Shown piece by piece: positions 1 through 12,920 of a stretch of 64,000 nt of DNA. The first letter of the stretch is position 1; the number at the start of each line of letters is the position of its first letter. Source of the stretch: Cunninghamia lanceolata. Lineage: Eukaryota; Streptophyta; Pinopsida; Cupressales; Cupressaceae. The notes under the pieces were generated by a model, which searched no databases, was not told the DNA's origin, and saw only the letters and a list, made by a program, of their open reading frames with translations. Where the stretch lies: NCBI GenBank assembly GCA_027924645.1, contig BSBN01001484.1, forward strand, positions 124,001-188,000, read 5' to 3'. Both the position numbers and the translations under genes were made by a program.

Positions 1-930
1 TTTTGTTCTTCAATCGATGACAACTTTGGCATATTGAGTGTAGACAGAATTGCAATTATTCTTTCCATCTTTTTAGTAGTAATGGAGTGTATGATGGACT
101 ATCCTCTCTGTACCTTAGACCTCCAAAGCTTGCATTGTTGCATGCGAGAAGTCATGTCGAGCTGTCACCCTTAATGCCAATTCCATTCAAATCTGGAGCT
201 GACGACAACTATCATCGCTCCACCCTTCCATGTAATTAATCACCATTTATGCTTACAAATTGCAATCATGATTACCTTTTCAAATATTCATTAATTTCTA
301 TTTATGGCATTTATTTGAAAATTTAGTTATCATAATGACCTAGTACTTATACTTGCAAAAGTTCATAGGAACTTAAAACAAACCCTCTTCTACCACGTGT
401 CTCTCTTTCAATTGACTGCATCTATTTTTTTAGTTGCATGGGTTTGTGCATGAAAAAGGAAGAATAGATGTTGAGCATGCAAGGGGGCATGTGGCATATA
501 TATACATATTGAAGTAATTATAACTGTTTTAAGAAAGAAACATATTTTATGCAAAGTACTTACTTCTCATGATAATATCATTTTAACTTTTTATCGAACT
601 CAATTTTCAAAGTAAATGTGATTTGGCGCTCAGTGATATTCTAGTAGTAGCATCTGTCTTCATTGGGATCCATCTGGAGCTGTCTATAGCCATTTGGAGA
701 TATTTGGATTTTGACATTTTTACGATATGAGACCTGCAAAAACTGCAAAATGGAGTTTTATTTTTGAAAAAGAAGGAATTTCTAAGAGAAGACTACCATT
801 TCTAGTTTTCAATCCTTCCTCTAGGCAAAGCTGCCATCTCTGGTTTTCAACTTTGCCTCATTTTTTTGATAGAAAAGGCTACCATTTTTGGTTTTCAACC
901 TTTCTATTTTATTTGACCCACAATCTTCTT
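1..930. other. Non-coding 3' flank of the Athila-like element
   Basis: No supportable gene. This stretch lies downstream of the integrase stop of the minus-strand element at 931-6500, so it should hold that element's 3' untranslated region and possibly part of its 3' LTR. I could not match it to the presumed 5' LTR side at 6501 onward, so the LTR is either off the left edge or too diverged to see. Short ORFs here do not resemble proteins. Confidence 0.5.
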
Positions 931-2090
931 TTAAGGCATAATTCCCATGGAAGAGAGGTCTTCCATGGTGAAATGCTCTATTCGAGATTGTAGTTCTATT
1001 AAGAATTCTTCTTTAGAGGATGGCTTGTGGTACGGCTTCAATCTGTGTCCGTTTACTAGAAGAACTCGTCGATCTCCATCAATAGGTGATAGCTGGACAA
1101 CACCATTGTTGAAAGTTTCCTTGATCTCATATGGTCCCAACCACTGAGTGTACAATTTTTCTTTTACATCCTGATATTTTAAGTCATAAAGTAGGGCCCA
1201 ATCTCCCTTCTTGAATTGTTTGGTGATGATGTGTCTATCATGCCATTCCTTCCTTTGCTGTTGAATCAACTCTGTATGATATAGTGCCTCCATTTACATT
1301 TCCTCTATTCTATTCAACTGCATGATCCTGTGTTGTGCTTCTGTTAAATCAATACCAACTTCTAGTGTTGTTCTTAAGGTTTCCACCTCATATTCAATAG
1401 GGAGCACTTGATGCTTCCCATAAACTAGTTCACAGGGTGTGAAGTTAGTAGTGGTTCTCCAAGTGGTGTTGTAGGCCCAAACAACTTTTGTCATTCTCTC
1501 TGCCCAATCAATCCTTTTGTTTGAAACTATTTTTGTGAGGATATTCTTCAATTCCCAATTTGTCACTTCCTCTTGACCATTACTCTGAGGATGATATAGG
1601 GAAGATTTTCTATGATTGATCTAATACCTTTCTAGGAATGCTTTGATCATGGAAGACATGAATTATAGCCCTTGTTCAGAAACAAGGACCCTTGGAGCTC
1701 CAAACCTCTATAAAATGTGTTTGTACAGAGAATATGCAACTTTTTCTTCCTTTGCAACTGGTAGAGCTTTAGATTCAACCCATTTGGTGGCATAATCAAT
1801 ACAAACCAGGATGTAATGGTTTCCTTTGGATGGTGGATCACTAGGTCCCACAAAATCAATCCCCCACTTCTCAAATGGTTCCAAGACCACTTGAGGATGG
1901 AGTGGCATTTCTGTAGTGGGTGTAGGTTGCCCCATTCATTGGCATTGGTCGCATTACCTGACGTATTGCTAGATGTCCTTTGTCATTGTCGGCCAGAAAT
2001 ATCCAGCTCCCAGGATCTTGTGTCTAGTTTGGAGAGCTGAGAAGTGTCCTCCTAAGGGTTCATCGTGGCAAGCTTAGATGATATCATAGA
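931..2090 (-). pseudogene. Integrase, Athila-like Ty3/gypsy (decayed)
   Basis: Integrase joins retrotransposon cDNA to the host chromosome. One frame runs from about 2090 to 931 with several stops. In order it shows an H2C2-type zinc finger (about 2090-1930), the catalytic core beginning with WGIDFVGP (first Asp present), a second block reading VSEQG where SDQG is usual (Asp to Glu, near 1675), a third block NGQEE with the Glu present, and a C-terminal region with WLGPYEI and NGHRLKPY. The NG-x-RLKPY tail is typical of Athila-like integrases. Internal stops and the changed second catalytic residue mean it cannot be active. RT and RNase H lie upstream on the same strand. Confidence 0.85.
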
Positions 2091-3650
2091 CTTCTATTTC
2101 TTGCACACATCTCCTTAATACATGATCATGGCAATTTTTAAATAAAATACCATTTACCCACTTATACCTGGAACTGTTCCTGACAAGTAGCCTGATCTCC
2201 TTTTGGTTAAAGTGTGGAGGACATTTACCTGTAGCCAAGTAGTTAGCCAAATCTACGAACCAATGAAATTGTATGGAAATAGAAAAAAGGTGCTCATCTG
2301 GAAATGTATCATCAAGTAGTTCATTACTTCCTCGAACAGTCAATCTAGATAAAAAAATTAGTAATGACATTATCCTTTCTAGGTTTGTCAATGATGGTTA
2401 TGTCAAATTCCTGTAACAGTAGCAACCATATAATAATTTTGCCTCCTACTACAGATTGATTCATGAGATATCTAATAGTAGCGTGATCCATGTGAACAAA
2501 GACTTTATATCCTATAATGTAGTGGCAAAATTTGTTAATTGCATAGACTACTACCACAAATTCTTTTTCTGTGGTTGGGTAATTTTTTCTATAGGATTTA
2601 GATTCTTGTTGACATAGTATATGACATACATACCTCCTGACTCACTAACCTATCCTAAAACTACCCCAATGGCTTGGTTGGAAGCATCTGTATGAATATG
2701 GAAAGGTTCATTCCAGTTTGGTCCTTTGATAACAGGTGAAGTCATGAGGGCTTTCTTTATATCTTTGAATGATTCTTGACATTGTGTGGTCCAATTGAAC
2801 TCATAGTCCTTCTTCAGAAGGGTAAACAATGGATCAAATTTTTGACTAAAATTTTCAATAAATCTCCTATCGTAACCAACATGTCCTAGGAAGCTTCTTA
2901 CTTTAGTTTGAGTTTACAGTGTAGGTACTTGCAGTATGATCTCAACCTTTTTAGGATCTACTTTCATACCTTCCTGATAAATGTGATGACCTAGGACTAT
3001 TCCTTCCGTCATCATGAGAAGACACTTTTCATGGTTTAAAGACAACCAATGCTTTTTACATCATTCCAACACTTTATTCAGATTATCCAGGGCTTCATTG
3101 AAAATCTTCCCATGAACCATCAAATCATCCATGTAGATTTCAACACATGTGTTGGCTAGGTTAGGAAAGATTGCCAAAACAACTCTTTCGAATGTGGTCG
3201 GTGCATTGTACAATCCCAAAGGTAAAACCTTGTAGGCAAAGGTTCCACATGGGTATGTAAATGTAGTTTTGTCTTGATCCTCTAGAGCTACCTGGATCTA
3301 GTTGTAGCCACTAAATCCATCCAAAAAGGAGTAGTGACTACCAGCTAAATTATCCAACACCTGGTCAATAAAGGGAAGAGGGAAGTAGTCCTTTTTGGTG
3401 GCCTTATTTAACTCCCTGTAATCAATACATACGTGCCATTTTCCATTTTCCTTTGGTACAATCACTAATGGTGACACCCACTAACTGTCAGAAATAGGAT
3501 AGATAAATCCTACATGTAACAATTTTTCTATTTCCTCTTTTACTATTTCTCTCAGTGCAGGATTGATCCTTCTTTGTGGCTATCTTACAGGATGAACATC
3601 TTCTGTGTAAATGTGGTGTGTACACACACTAGGATGAATTCCTCTCATAT
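2091..3650 (-). pseudogene. Reverse transcriptase-RNase H, Athila-like Ty3/gypsy (decayed)
   Basis: The RT copies element RNA into DNA, and the RNase H removes the RNA strand. Minus-strand translation shows the RT active site YMDD intact at 3124-3135. It is followed by LSLNHEKC, FLGHVGYDRRFI, and the RNase H segment with FHIHTDASNQAIG, TTEKEFVVVVYA and FVHMDHATIRYL. The sequence is cut by many stops, so only short ORFs remain, such as 2345-2557. Order relative to protease (right) and integrase (left) is the normal Ty3/gypsy order. It is certainly a pol relic and not functional. Confidence 0.85.
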
Positions 3651-4241
3651 CCTTATATTACCATGAAAATGCTTGTGTATGATTTTGTAGTAGCTTCGTT
3701 AGTCTCACTTCTATTTCTGTCAACCAAATACTTATGGAGGGTTGTTTATTAGGTTGGATAGTTATTTGCTTGGTTCCATAGTGGATAGAATGGATGTCCT
3801 TGTAAGGACTGATCAATGTATTTAAAGGACAAGAGTGAGGCACAATTTGATGCAAGGTTTTTGCTTGTTGATAGTTTAGATTAGAGACAAATTTCTTCAG
3901 AATATGAGTAGTTAAATGCCCTCAAGGAGTCTCTTGGATCTATCTGGAGCCATCCAGAGATCTCCTGTTGTGCAAAACTATATAAGGATGTTTCATTGTA
4001 TTATTTGAAATGCTCCATAATCATCACCATTGCCATTGAGGAAGCATCTTCCTCATCTGAATCTATTAAATCATCTACCCAAGGTTTATTTTCATATTGC
4101 AAAAATGGCTTATTAGGGGGTGTAGATTGAGAGTTCTTTTAGTCTTTTCCCATTGGAGATAGTCATATTTCCAGATCGACAGTCAATAAGGGTTGCTGTC
4201 ATGGCTAGCCATGGTCTCCCCAATATTATTGGACATCCTAA
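3651..4241 (-). pseudogene. Pol linker between protease and RT (decayed)
   Basis: Minus-strand frames here give fragments such as the 65-residue piece at 3658-3855, with a segment ending in TKLLQNHTQAFSW. That resembles the stretch just before RT in Ty3/gypsy polyproteins (a D/Q-x-F-x-W type motif). No catalytic motif is present. It is included only because it connects the protease and RT relics. Confidence 0.5.
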
Positions 4242-4484
4242 TCATTTCTTCCTTGTTTGAAGGATGAGGAAATCTACCAAGTAATCCCAAGTATCTACTA
4301 TGATAATAACATCTTCTAGAACCCCTTCTGGTTTAGTAATGGACAGATCAACAAGCTGCAAAACAATTGATGTTGGTGGCATGTGAGTTAATGCTAATAC
4401 TTTTGCAATATCTACAGTCATCACGTTAATAGCAACACCTAAGTCAATTAGTACATTTGAAACTAACATTCCCTTTATCATCAC
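4242..4484 (-). pseudogene. Retroviral-type aspartic protease, Athila-like (fragment)
   Basis: The 80-residue minus-strand piece contains VLIDLGVAINVM, the active-site loop of a retropepsin. Athila-like elements characteristically have D-L-G where other families have D-S/T-G, so the Leu is a lineage marker rather than damage. It is followed by a TKPEGVLEDV segment typical of these proteases. The protease would release gag and pol products. The fragment is bounded by stops on both sides and is only part of the domain. Position between gag (right) and RT (left) agrees with the call. Confidence 0.75.
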
Positions 4485-5299
4485 TGAGATAATAGGACTC
4501 CTAGGGTCTCCATACTTCTAAGGAATTAATTTTCTTGCCAAAACATTAGCAAGTTTTTAATTGCTTTTGACTGTCTGATTTATCTTAGGGATGTCTTTAA
4601 TTGCTTGCAATAGAGGAACTTCTATGTGTATCTTTCTGAGCTCCCTAATTAGTTGAGAGTCATCTTGAGTGATTTAGATCCCTCCAGATTTCTTCGAAGT
4701 AGTCTATTTTAATCATTCTAGGAATGGAACAGGAGCTATTTTAGGGATTTCTTCAAGATTCTTTATCTCAGTTTCCTTTTCTTGTGACTATTTTTCAGCA
4801 TTAGGCATCACCTCTTCTTCCTCATGGACTTCCGTAAAGGGATCTTTTACAGGGATATTTTGGGAACATAGTTGAATATCATTGATTTCTACCATATTCA
4901 AGGTGGTTGTATTGGGATTAGTGTTATACACTTGTTGTTGAGGCCTATTATTCTTGGGGTTTTGCACAGGCTGAGCAGGTAACTGAGGTTGATTCACCTT
5001 GTCGCTCTAATTTCAGGTTGAGGGTTGTGAGAGTCCAGGAAGTAAGGTTTGAGGTTGGTTCCCATACCATCTTGGTCCTTGGTTATATTGGGGTATCCAC
5101 GGCTATTGATATCGATTTTGGTTTGGCCACTGTGGGTAACCCAAGACTAGTTTATCCACTCTAATTGGGGCCATGCTGGCCCCCATTGAGGTGGCACTTG
5201 CATTGGTGGAAGTGGACCTCCCCATGGTCCACCCCACTAGTTTGTTCCCCAACTCAGAGGACCTCTTAGACCATATTGACCTGAAAACTGGTTAAATCC
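4485..5299 (-). pseudogene. Gag C-terminal / gag-protease spacer, Pro/Gln/Asn-rich (decayed)
   Basis: The minus strand reads through short pieces rich in Pro, Gln, Asn, Trp and Gly, for example QPQLPAQPVQNPKNN near 4990 and WGGPWGGPLPPMQVPPQWG near 5200. Such low-complexity segments are common between gag and protease in plant Ty3/gypsy elements. There are no motifs and many stops. Confidence 0.5.
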
Positions 5300-6433
5300 A
5301 TAGTTCGATTATTTCTAGCCAATATAGTTTAATTCCTCTTCTACTGCTGGTACCTTTTTCAATCTATTCTTGATTTCAGGGAGTAAACTGCATTCATTTG
5401 TGGGGTTATTTTTTTCACAAATACCATACAATTTAGTGTGATTTAAAGGACACTCCCTAAGTGGATGTTTCTCTATGCAACGAGGACAATAGATGACCAG
5501 AGGTTCAATATTATTTTCACTTGCTTGCATACCATCAAGAGTGGTATTTAAATGAAGTAAGATGTCAGTTTTTAGATTAGCAAGTTCTTCCATAACTTGA
5601 GTGACATCATTTCCACTACCTTTCCCTTTCTTCTGCACTCTATTACTTGATTGTGTTTGAGAGTAATTTCTACTAAATTCCACAATTTTTGGGAAACTTT
5701 ATTTGCTAATGTCTCCCTTCCCCATAAGGTTTAAGGCTTCTCTTATGTCATCATCAATTACTCTTAGGAAAATGGCTTTACTAAGCTCTTCATCCCAATT
5801 ACTACCACATCTTCTATGGATAAACAAGAATCGATCCACATAATCTTCCAAATTTTCATCCTCCATCTGTTTCAATCAAAAGAGTTCATCTTTTCGGTCT
5901 CTAACTCTACAATAATCTTGGTATTTATTAAGGAAGGTAGACTCCATTTGATCCCATGTGGTTATAGAGTCTACTGTCATGTCCATGAACCATCATAAGG
6001 CTGATTCCTTGAGGTTAGAAGGAAAGAGCTTCAACTTCTGATTATATGTTCCATAATCATAAGTCTGATAGAGAACCTTGAACTTGAACAAGAATTGATC
6101 AGGGTCCTCTGAGGTTTTCCCTCTAAAAGTTGGTAGGAATGCAGGGATACATTCTTCATGGGAGGCTCATTTCTCAAGAGTTATGGAAATTGGATAGGAA
6201 AATGTTCTATTATTAATTGGTTCATCTCCACCAAAAAGGTTATAACCCATTGTGACAAAAGGTCTAGAAAAAATGGGAGATTCTGGTGGCAAGGGAGATC
6301 CTTGATCAACTAAATGATTCAAAGGTTCTTCTAGATTAGGTTCCAATGGTGTACTAACTGTAGTTTGCTTTATGAATTGGCCTAAGAAGTCCCTAGGCCT
6401 ACTCATAAATTGATGCATCTGGAATGCAATCAT
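5300..6433 (-). pseudogene. Gag polyprotein, Athila-like Ty3/gypsy (decayed)
   Basis: Gag forms the virus-like particle and binds element RNA. The apparent start is at 6433. The capsid core can be followed across stops: FLPTFRGKTSEDPDQFLFKF, then a LKESALW-type segment, then TTWDQMESTFLNKYQ, matching the retrotransposon-gag pattern of W, F and LP positions. Near 5500-5360 a Cys/His segment reads CPRCIEKHPLRECPLN followed by a second CxxC-like part, as in plant gag zinc fingers. At least four stops interrupt the frame. The adjacent primer site at 6481-6500 fits gag being the first gene. Confidence 0.8.
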
Positions 6434-6480
6434 TTAAAAATCTTACTAACACCTTAACCTACGATGGTTTGTAGATTATT

Positions 6481-6500
6481 TCCTCGGCAATGACGCTAAA
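6481..6500 (-). promoter_or_regulatory. Primer-binding site, Athila/Tat type
   Basis: The minus strand reads TTTAGCGTCATTGCCGAGGA. It matches the well-known TTTGGCGCCGTTGCCGGGGA block next to the 5' LTR of Athila and Tat elements, with four differences that are all C-to-T or G-to-A type. It lies just upstream of gag, where minus-strand cDNA synthesis would be primed. It also fixes the element's direction and places the 5' LTR to the right. Confidence 0.75.
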
Positions 6501-6690
6501 ATGATGAGGTTGTTGTAGTTGTCTTTAATTCATCATCATTTAATTTTATCAATCCGGAGGTGTCTAGAGCTATCTTCGATAAGGCTCTCTTGTGTGGGGG
6601 GTTAGAGTGGAGTCTGAATCTTGTGAGATGAATGGATTATATTAGCTCTAAAGGAAGTGTGTGGAAATCCAAATTATTCTATATGCTAAA

Positions 6691-6870
6691 GGAAACACAC
6701 ATGCGGGAATTTGAAACTATTCTAATTTCTTGGAAGGAAACACACATACTGTAATTTAAACTATTCTAATTGCTTCGAAAGAAACACACATACTGAATTT
6801 GAAACTATTCTAACTGCTTTGAAAGAAACACACATGCTGTAATTGAAACTATTCTAATTGCTTTGAAAGA
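6691..6870. repeat. Tandem repeat, about 44-45 bp x 4
   Basis: Four consecutive units share GAAACACACAT, then AAACTATTCTAA(T/C)TGCTT. The word CACACAT occurs at 6696, 6741, 6785 and 6829, giving a period of 45, 44 and 44 bp. It lies within the presumed LTR of the Athila-like element. Function unknown. Confidence 0.9.
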
Positions 6871-8133
6871 AAACTCATATTAACTGCATTAGATTTTATC
6901 TTAACAATCAACAACAATGAAATACTTTGAATAGAACAATGTTGTTTCAAAGAATAACAAATTCTTCTTTTTGGTATTTTTAGAATTAAGAATAGACTTG
7001 TAGGTATTAAACACCTAAAATATGCATACAAAAGAAGAACATAATAGCTAACAATAATGCATAAAACATTGACAATAACAAAAAACACAGAAAAGAACAC
7101 ATAAATATGTACTGAAAGATTTCCTCCTAGTTGGGGAAGTAGGCCCTACTTTCCCAATAGGAGATGATCCTCTTGAATTTAATCAACTTCAATAGAAATT
7201 CCCTTTCATTTGCATTAAAGATAAGCTCATATGGGCATGGATACACGAGTGAAACATGAATATTTGCTCTTTAGCAAAAAACAACAATACTTGACTAAAA
7301 ATTGGAACTAACTTAGTGAATCTACTAGGCTCCTACTTATACATTCGAGCCTTTATTGTATGCAATAACTATACTAGTCCTAGATACAGTGAACATGGAC
7401 TGAACCAGTCGCTTATTTAATACATTGGCGGTCCCTTTGCATTTGAACTTTAGATCAGAAATTCATATCAATCTTGATTATTAGTGATTAGACAGATCTT
7501 TGAATTGGCACAAGTGCGAATTGATGGTCACTTTCAGTTACCATGAAACCAAAGTGACATGTGGACCTAGAGTTCTGAGGTTGTCAATGAGTTGTGTCAT
7601 TGAGATACACAGCTAGATTTGTTGGTGAGTTTGCATTATTGGAATCCCAAATGACCCTTAGTTTGGTCTCATTAATCATCAACTCAAGGGGAGGATGACT
7701 CTCTTGCAGTGATGTGGGAATCTGGAGCTCTCTAGAGTGTGGGTTCTCTATGAAGAAGGCAACTCTGAAGAGGTCCGGAGGCTTCTAGAAATCCCCTGGT
7801 TGTATTCCTTATGCAATCAACATACAACTTGAACAAGAACTTGATAAAATATGCACTTGAAAACATAATTCATGGTAATTTGTCAAAAGATTTCATCTAA
7901 AGAAATAAAGACTAAGCATGCATATAAATCATTCAAAAGATAATTATAATCACAATAATATGAGATATATATGCCATAGTATAATGTCAAAGTCTTTGAA
8001 CAAAGAATATGTAGAAATTAATAGAGTCATGGATTTGACTCATCACCTTGCAAAATATGAAAATAATGTTATAATGTAGCCATAAAAAGATATGTTCATT
8101 ACAAGATTGCAATTTCAAATATATATTTTTACA

Positions 8134-8455
8134 TAGCCGACATAGATTTGATTATTTTAAAAAAAATTGACCTTAAAAATAAAAAATTCAAAGAAGAGAC
8201 CCCTACTAATATTCTGAGAGATTTCCAGAAATATAAAAATGTCTAAAAGATTCCCTGATTTGTGCCCAAAAATGTGGATTTATGAAAAACCTATAGTCGA
8301 CAAAGATTTGATTATTTTGTACCTTATTTGACCTCAAAAATAAAACTGTAAAGAACAAAACCCCATTAGAATTTCAAGAGACTTCTAGAAATGTAAAATT
8401 TTCTGAAACATTTATTGATTTGCACCCAAAAATGTAGATTTATGGAAAATCATAA
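8134..8455. repeat. Tandem duplication, 160-bp unit x 2
   Basis: Two adjacent diverged copies start TAGCCGACATAGATTTGATT (8134) and TAGTCGACAAAGATTTGATT (8294). They run in parallel through GACCT(C/T)AAAAATAAA, the TTTCCAGAAAT / CTTCTAGAAAT segment and CCCAAAAATGT(G/A)GATTTATG. Period is 160 bp. Both lack ORFs. Confidence 0.85.
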
Positions 8456-8759
8456 AATCATTATAACTAATGCAACAATGATTATAAAAACTTAATTTTT
8501 CTGCTAGAGCTTCCTTAGATGATCCAAAAACTTTTGTTAAAATCTTTTAGAAAAAATTATAGCCATTTGGAAGATATGATGAAATCTTTATAAACTAGGG
8601 TTTTGTCCAAAAATGACATAAACCTGCAACAAGTTAACAAAACCTGCAAAAAGAAAGCTAGATCAAAGGATGTGAGTCAATAAAAAATCATCAGTCATGC
8701 CAAAATGAAGACATGAAAATGATGCAAGGAAATAACATGAAGATAAAACAATGCAACAA

Positions 8760-9490
8760 CACCTTAAACCTTGTACAAATTTAGACTTCATATAGAATGG
8801 AGTAGAGTGCACCCAAGCTCCACCAGCTTTGTTCTATGGATAATGCATTGTAGACTGGTTACACAAAACCAACATAACCTAAATATGAAATAGCCATGAT
8901 AATAGAGATAGAAAATATAGATATGCATGCATATGAAGATTTGTTGGGTGTTTTGATTTGAAATGAGAGATTCAATTTATAGATAGAGAGGGAATCAAAT
9001 GGATGGACAAGATTATAAGGGTGAGGTGTGAGGTGGATGGATAGGATTAAAAGTTAAAGTTAGTGGTTATGACACTCATTTAATGAGAATGACAAGTGAC
9101 TAAAATAAGGATAGGAGTGGAGGAAATAGGATTTTTAAATTGATTTTGGAGAAGAAGTGTCCATGACACACATTTAAGGAGGTTAAAAATAGGGATGTGA
9201 GTGGGATAAATAATTTAAATAATATAAATATTTAAGTTATGAGAGACATGTGGGATTTAAATAAAATTTTAATTTATTTAAATTGGATGATGGAGGAAAA
9301 TGAGATTAAATAAATAAGATATATTTAATTTGATGTAAGAGGGGGATAAATGGATAAGAGGGATTAGTTAAATAAATAATTTATTTAACTAATGGGAATG
9401 ATGGAAGGGTTCATGAAAGGGGCCTAGAACCAAATATATCACAAGGTAATGCAAGGTGACATAAGACATGGTCAATTTTAGGTGTCTATA
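8760..9490 (-). repeat. Possible Tat-like LTR end
   Basis: The right end carries GGTGTCTATA at 9481-9490, whose complement TATAGACACC resembles the TGTAGACACC start of the Tat-like LTR at 32182. The sequence to the left is purine-rich with many AATTAA/TTTAAAT words, as in that LTR. No polypurine tract or target duplication can be shown, and the left end is arbitrary. Confidence 0.3.
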
Positions 9491-12400
9491 CTCCCAAATA
9501 GAGAAAAGAAGAAAACCCTATGGGAAATAAAACTCCTCTCCAAAAGAGAGAATGGGAAGGACAAATAAACCTTCTCAAAAGATATCCCTATAAGATAGGA
9601 ACATAAATAACTCTTTAAGCATGTAGATGTTTTAAATTCTAGCAAAGAAGAATTGGTGTTTGTTGGAATCAACAAACCCTCCAATGAATGTAGATCAAGA
9701 TAAGAGAGACAAAACTCTACATGAGTGACCTCGAAATGACACTACTCAACCATATATACATGGATGGAACAAAGGTAAATCACTATGTGAAGTTTAAAAT
9801 ACAGATGGTACAATGATCAAAGAGGCAAAAAGACATTGTACAAGTGACCCCATCAACACTACTAAAATGTGCAAGTGGTGCCCTATAAAGTACAAGACCA
9901 AGTATCATGAATATTGATCCATTAAAAAGTAGAAGGTTGCCTCCATAACTAGAATGTAAGAGTGTCATATAGTATTAGTTCCATCTAATTGAAATGCATT
10001 GGTAACTAGTCGTTGCATTCACTTAGTATATAGGAACAAAAATTGGATACAAAGATCACTCCAAAGAGAAACTAAGAAGAATTAACCTTGTTATGATCAC
10101 CCATAATGTTGACAAGGCAGAGATATAGACAAATCAATTGAAATGTTACACAAAGGTGTGTAAAGGGATGTAAATGCAACAACATGGACAAATATGATGC
10201 ACACACAAATGTAAAAGGGTGTACAAAGACAAGGCACACATGCATGAGGCTAGATCATTGTCATGGAGGAATACTCACCATAAAAAGTTGTTACGACAAA
10301 CAAGACACATACACAACCCTCCATGACACTTTATAAAATAGTGAGAGTATAAAGAAAGACACATTATGTTGTGCAAGAATCCCCCAAGAAGGAACAAAAA
10401 AATAGTAATGAAACTTTATCTTAGTGTGTTTAAAAGCAATGTGCTATTAAAGTTCTTACAAATATCTAAGAAAGAATGATTTTAGTTTATGTCATGAGGG
10501 AAATACAAGAATACATATGCCTTGCAACCATAAAAAATGACAAAAACTTAAAAATTGACACCCCTCAAAACAAATATTGCTATAAAAGATGCCCCCTCAG
10601 AATTACAAGTTTGGGTACAATTTTGCAATTTGGTTCAAGCCTAAATCTACCATTTATAACACATGGTGATTTTATAAATTTATAAGAAAATAGGCATTCC
10701 AAAGTAAAAAACTACATATACCAATGGATTCCTTGTGTTCTTATAATAAGTTTCAATTTTTTTTTCTCAATTTGGACATCATGGGCAAAAGTTATGCCTT
10801 GTCAAAAAATGTTGAAAGAAGAGAGTAAAAGTGGACTTCAAAGGCAAATTCCAAAAAATTATAGCAAGTTGGGGAAAAATAAATCACACCATGACAAAGT
10901 AGATGGAGCCAACTTTTGGTCACCTATAAGAAGTAAAAAATATGACTCCCCAGGTGTAAGTTATGATGAAAAGAAAACAATAGCCTACTTATGAGCACAA
11001 ATGAGGGCTTGGGGTAACCTTTATTGCTATAGCATAAAATGCTAATAGTTAACACTAATGATAGCAATTAACATTTACTACTAGTAGTTATATAGTTACA
11101 ACAAACGTTGGCTATTACAAAATTAATGTATAAAATGCTACTGTAAATAGAAAAAGTTGAGTAAAAAATGCTAACAGTTGGCATATTTTGGCAGTTAGGC
11201 AGAGGATTTCTAGTGCAATTAGAGGATAAGACCATGCTAACAATGTCCTTGGAGTGCCCCACAAAGCACTGATTGGTGAGCTTTGTGTTGAGGTCCTAGA
11301 GTTGTGGGTCACAATCCCACGACCCTAAGATCACAAATTGCCCACCAGATGAGATCACCACATCCTACATGAAGTGTGAGTGGCCTGAGTCTGAGTTGTC
11401 AATAGGCATCGTGATGGTTGTCACCTAGTCCATTTGCCCCTCTATTGTGTTGTGTAGTACCTATGCTTCCGCCCTGTCCCCTCGCTTTACTAAACTCAAA
11501 TTGAAACCCTCAAACAATAACTATGAAGAAGGTTTATAACAACAAAATAAATAATGAGTTTGCAAAACAAATTTATAAACCCTTGAACAACAAACCAAAA
11601 TCCTAGGAAAACCAGATCCACCCAAACTAGAGAAACCTCTCACCAAAAATTTGATCCAAACCAAGTTGAAAAAACCAGGAATTGCAACTCAAATTGCCAA
11701 AATAAAATCGCCAATCAATGAACTAGATCACAAAATTTTGTAGAGGGTTGTGGTCATCTACAATTTTGTTTACCTTCTATACAAAAAAATCTCTACATGC
11801 ATGAATTTCCATATGACCGTACCAATACCTTATTGGTATTGTGCAAGCCCCCTCAAAAAATGTAGAAAAATTTATTGTGTCCAAAATTGATGTTTGGACA
11901 GGCAATCTTTACAAATTTGGGCCTTCCAAACTCAACGGTGAGGTCCGTTTGGCTCCACGATGCACTATTGATAGAGCTATGTGTAGAATTCAACCAAAAA
12001 GGGAATGGATTTACAAGATTTATTTGATACCATGTTGGAGTAGCCAAGATCACTTGCAAGGTCAAATGCAACCTTCCACAAAGATGAATTGCATAAAATG
12101 AAGCCAAACTATCATACAACAAATTAAATGTGGAGCATACAAAAGTACAATAGAACCCTTGCATATAAAGACAAGGATGAGGAGGTGAGAAGGAATGACT
12201 AAAAGTTTGACTACCACTCCAAAGGTGTGACACATGTGGGCTCACTCGAGACAAGTGTGAGGACACACGTTGTGTGCATGAGGCGAGACAAAAGTGAAAG
12301 AGTCTCTCTAAGTGAGCTTAAGTGTAGCATGAATAGGTTAATTGGGTAAAAGTAAACTAGTTAGCTAAAACACCTTTTTATATTAACAACATGAAGTACA

Positions 12401-12920
12401 GATGATGATATTATCCCACCAAGCTATCCATTCGGTTCCATGCCTGGGACATGGTTCCAGATTATAGAAATGTTGAATATGAGTTGACATGGCCTTATGA
12501 TTGAGCAATGATGTGTTGAGAAAAATCAAGTCTTCATAGCCTTGGGTTTGGCAACTTACCACTCAATAAAAAATTGTATTAGTATGTAGTTTGAAAGGAT
12601 AATATTTGGCAAAGGTTCCATTGGCAGGGAATAAAAATTGGCAAAGGAAAAAGAAGATAGAGATGACAACATGGCTTCATATAGGAACTTTAGTACTCTA
12701 TCAGGATTAGATTTAAGATTACTCCAAGTGTACCATGTCGTATGATCTTGGTGGCAGCCAATATTGGGATAAAAAATACTAATTTATTGTGCATAAAGAA
12801 CCAAGCCTCTCTTTCACTAGTTGTCCAGCACATAGGCAAGACCTCACATTTATCATAGGCTATTTCAATCATATTAAAATCTTCTCATAGAACCTAAGTG
12901 GTGGTAGACATTGAATTAAC
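9491..12920. other. Non-coding, unassigned repeat-derived sequence
   Basis: I see no protein motif, RNA gene, terminal repeat or tandem array here. ORFs of 60-137 codons occur on both strands but have no recognisable features and overlap one another. Probably old transposon debris. Confidence 0.5.

Larger units (their letters stand above)
6501..8759. repeat. Presumed 5' LTR and non-coding flank of the Athila-like element
   Basis: Sequence to the right of the primer site should begin with the 5' LTR of the minus-strand element. I cannot fix its outer end because no second LTR copy is visible in the window. It contains two tandem repeats (listed separately) and no supportable gene. The 83-residue ORF near 6849-7100 is hydrophobic low-complexity reading and not credible. 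Confidence 0.35.

Noticed and set aside
3935..3985. TCTGGAG..CATCCAGA inverted words, also near 670
   Set aside because: Short, scattered and not consistently placed; no evidence of a structured element.
11853..12266. 137-codon minus ORF
   Set aside because: No motif, overlapped by a plus ORF, no conserved partner in the window.
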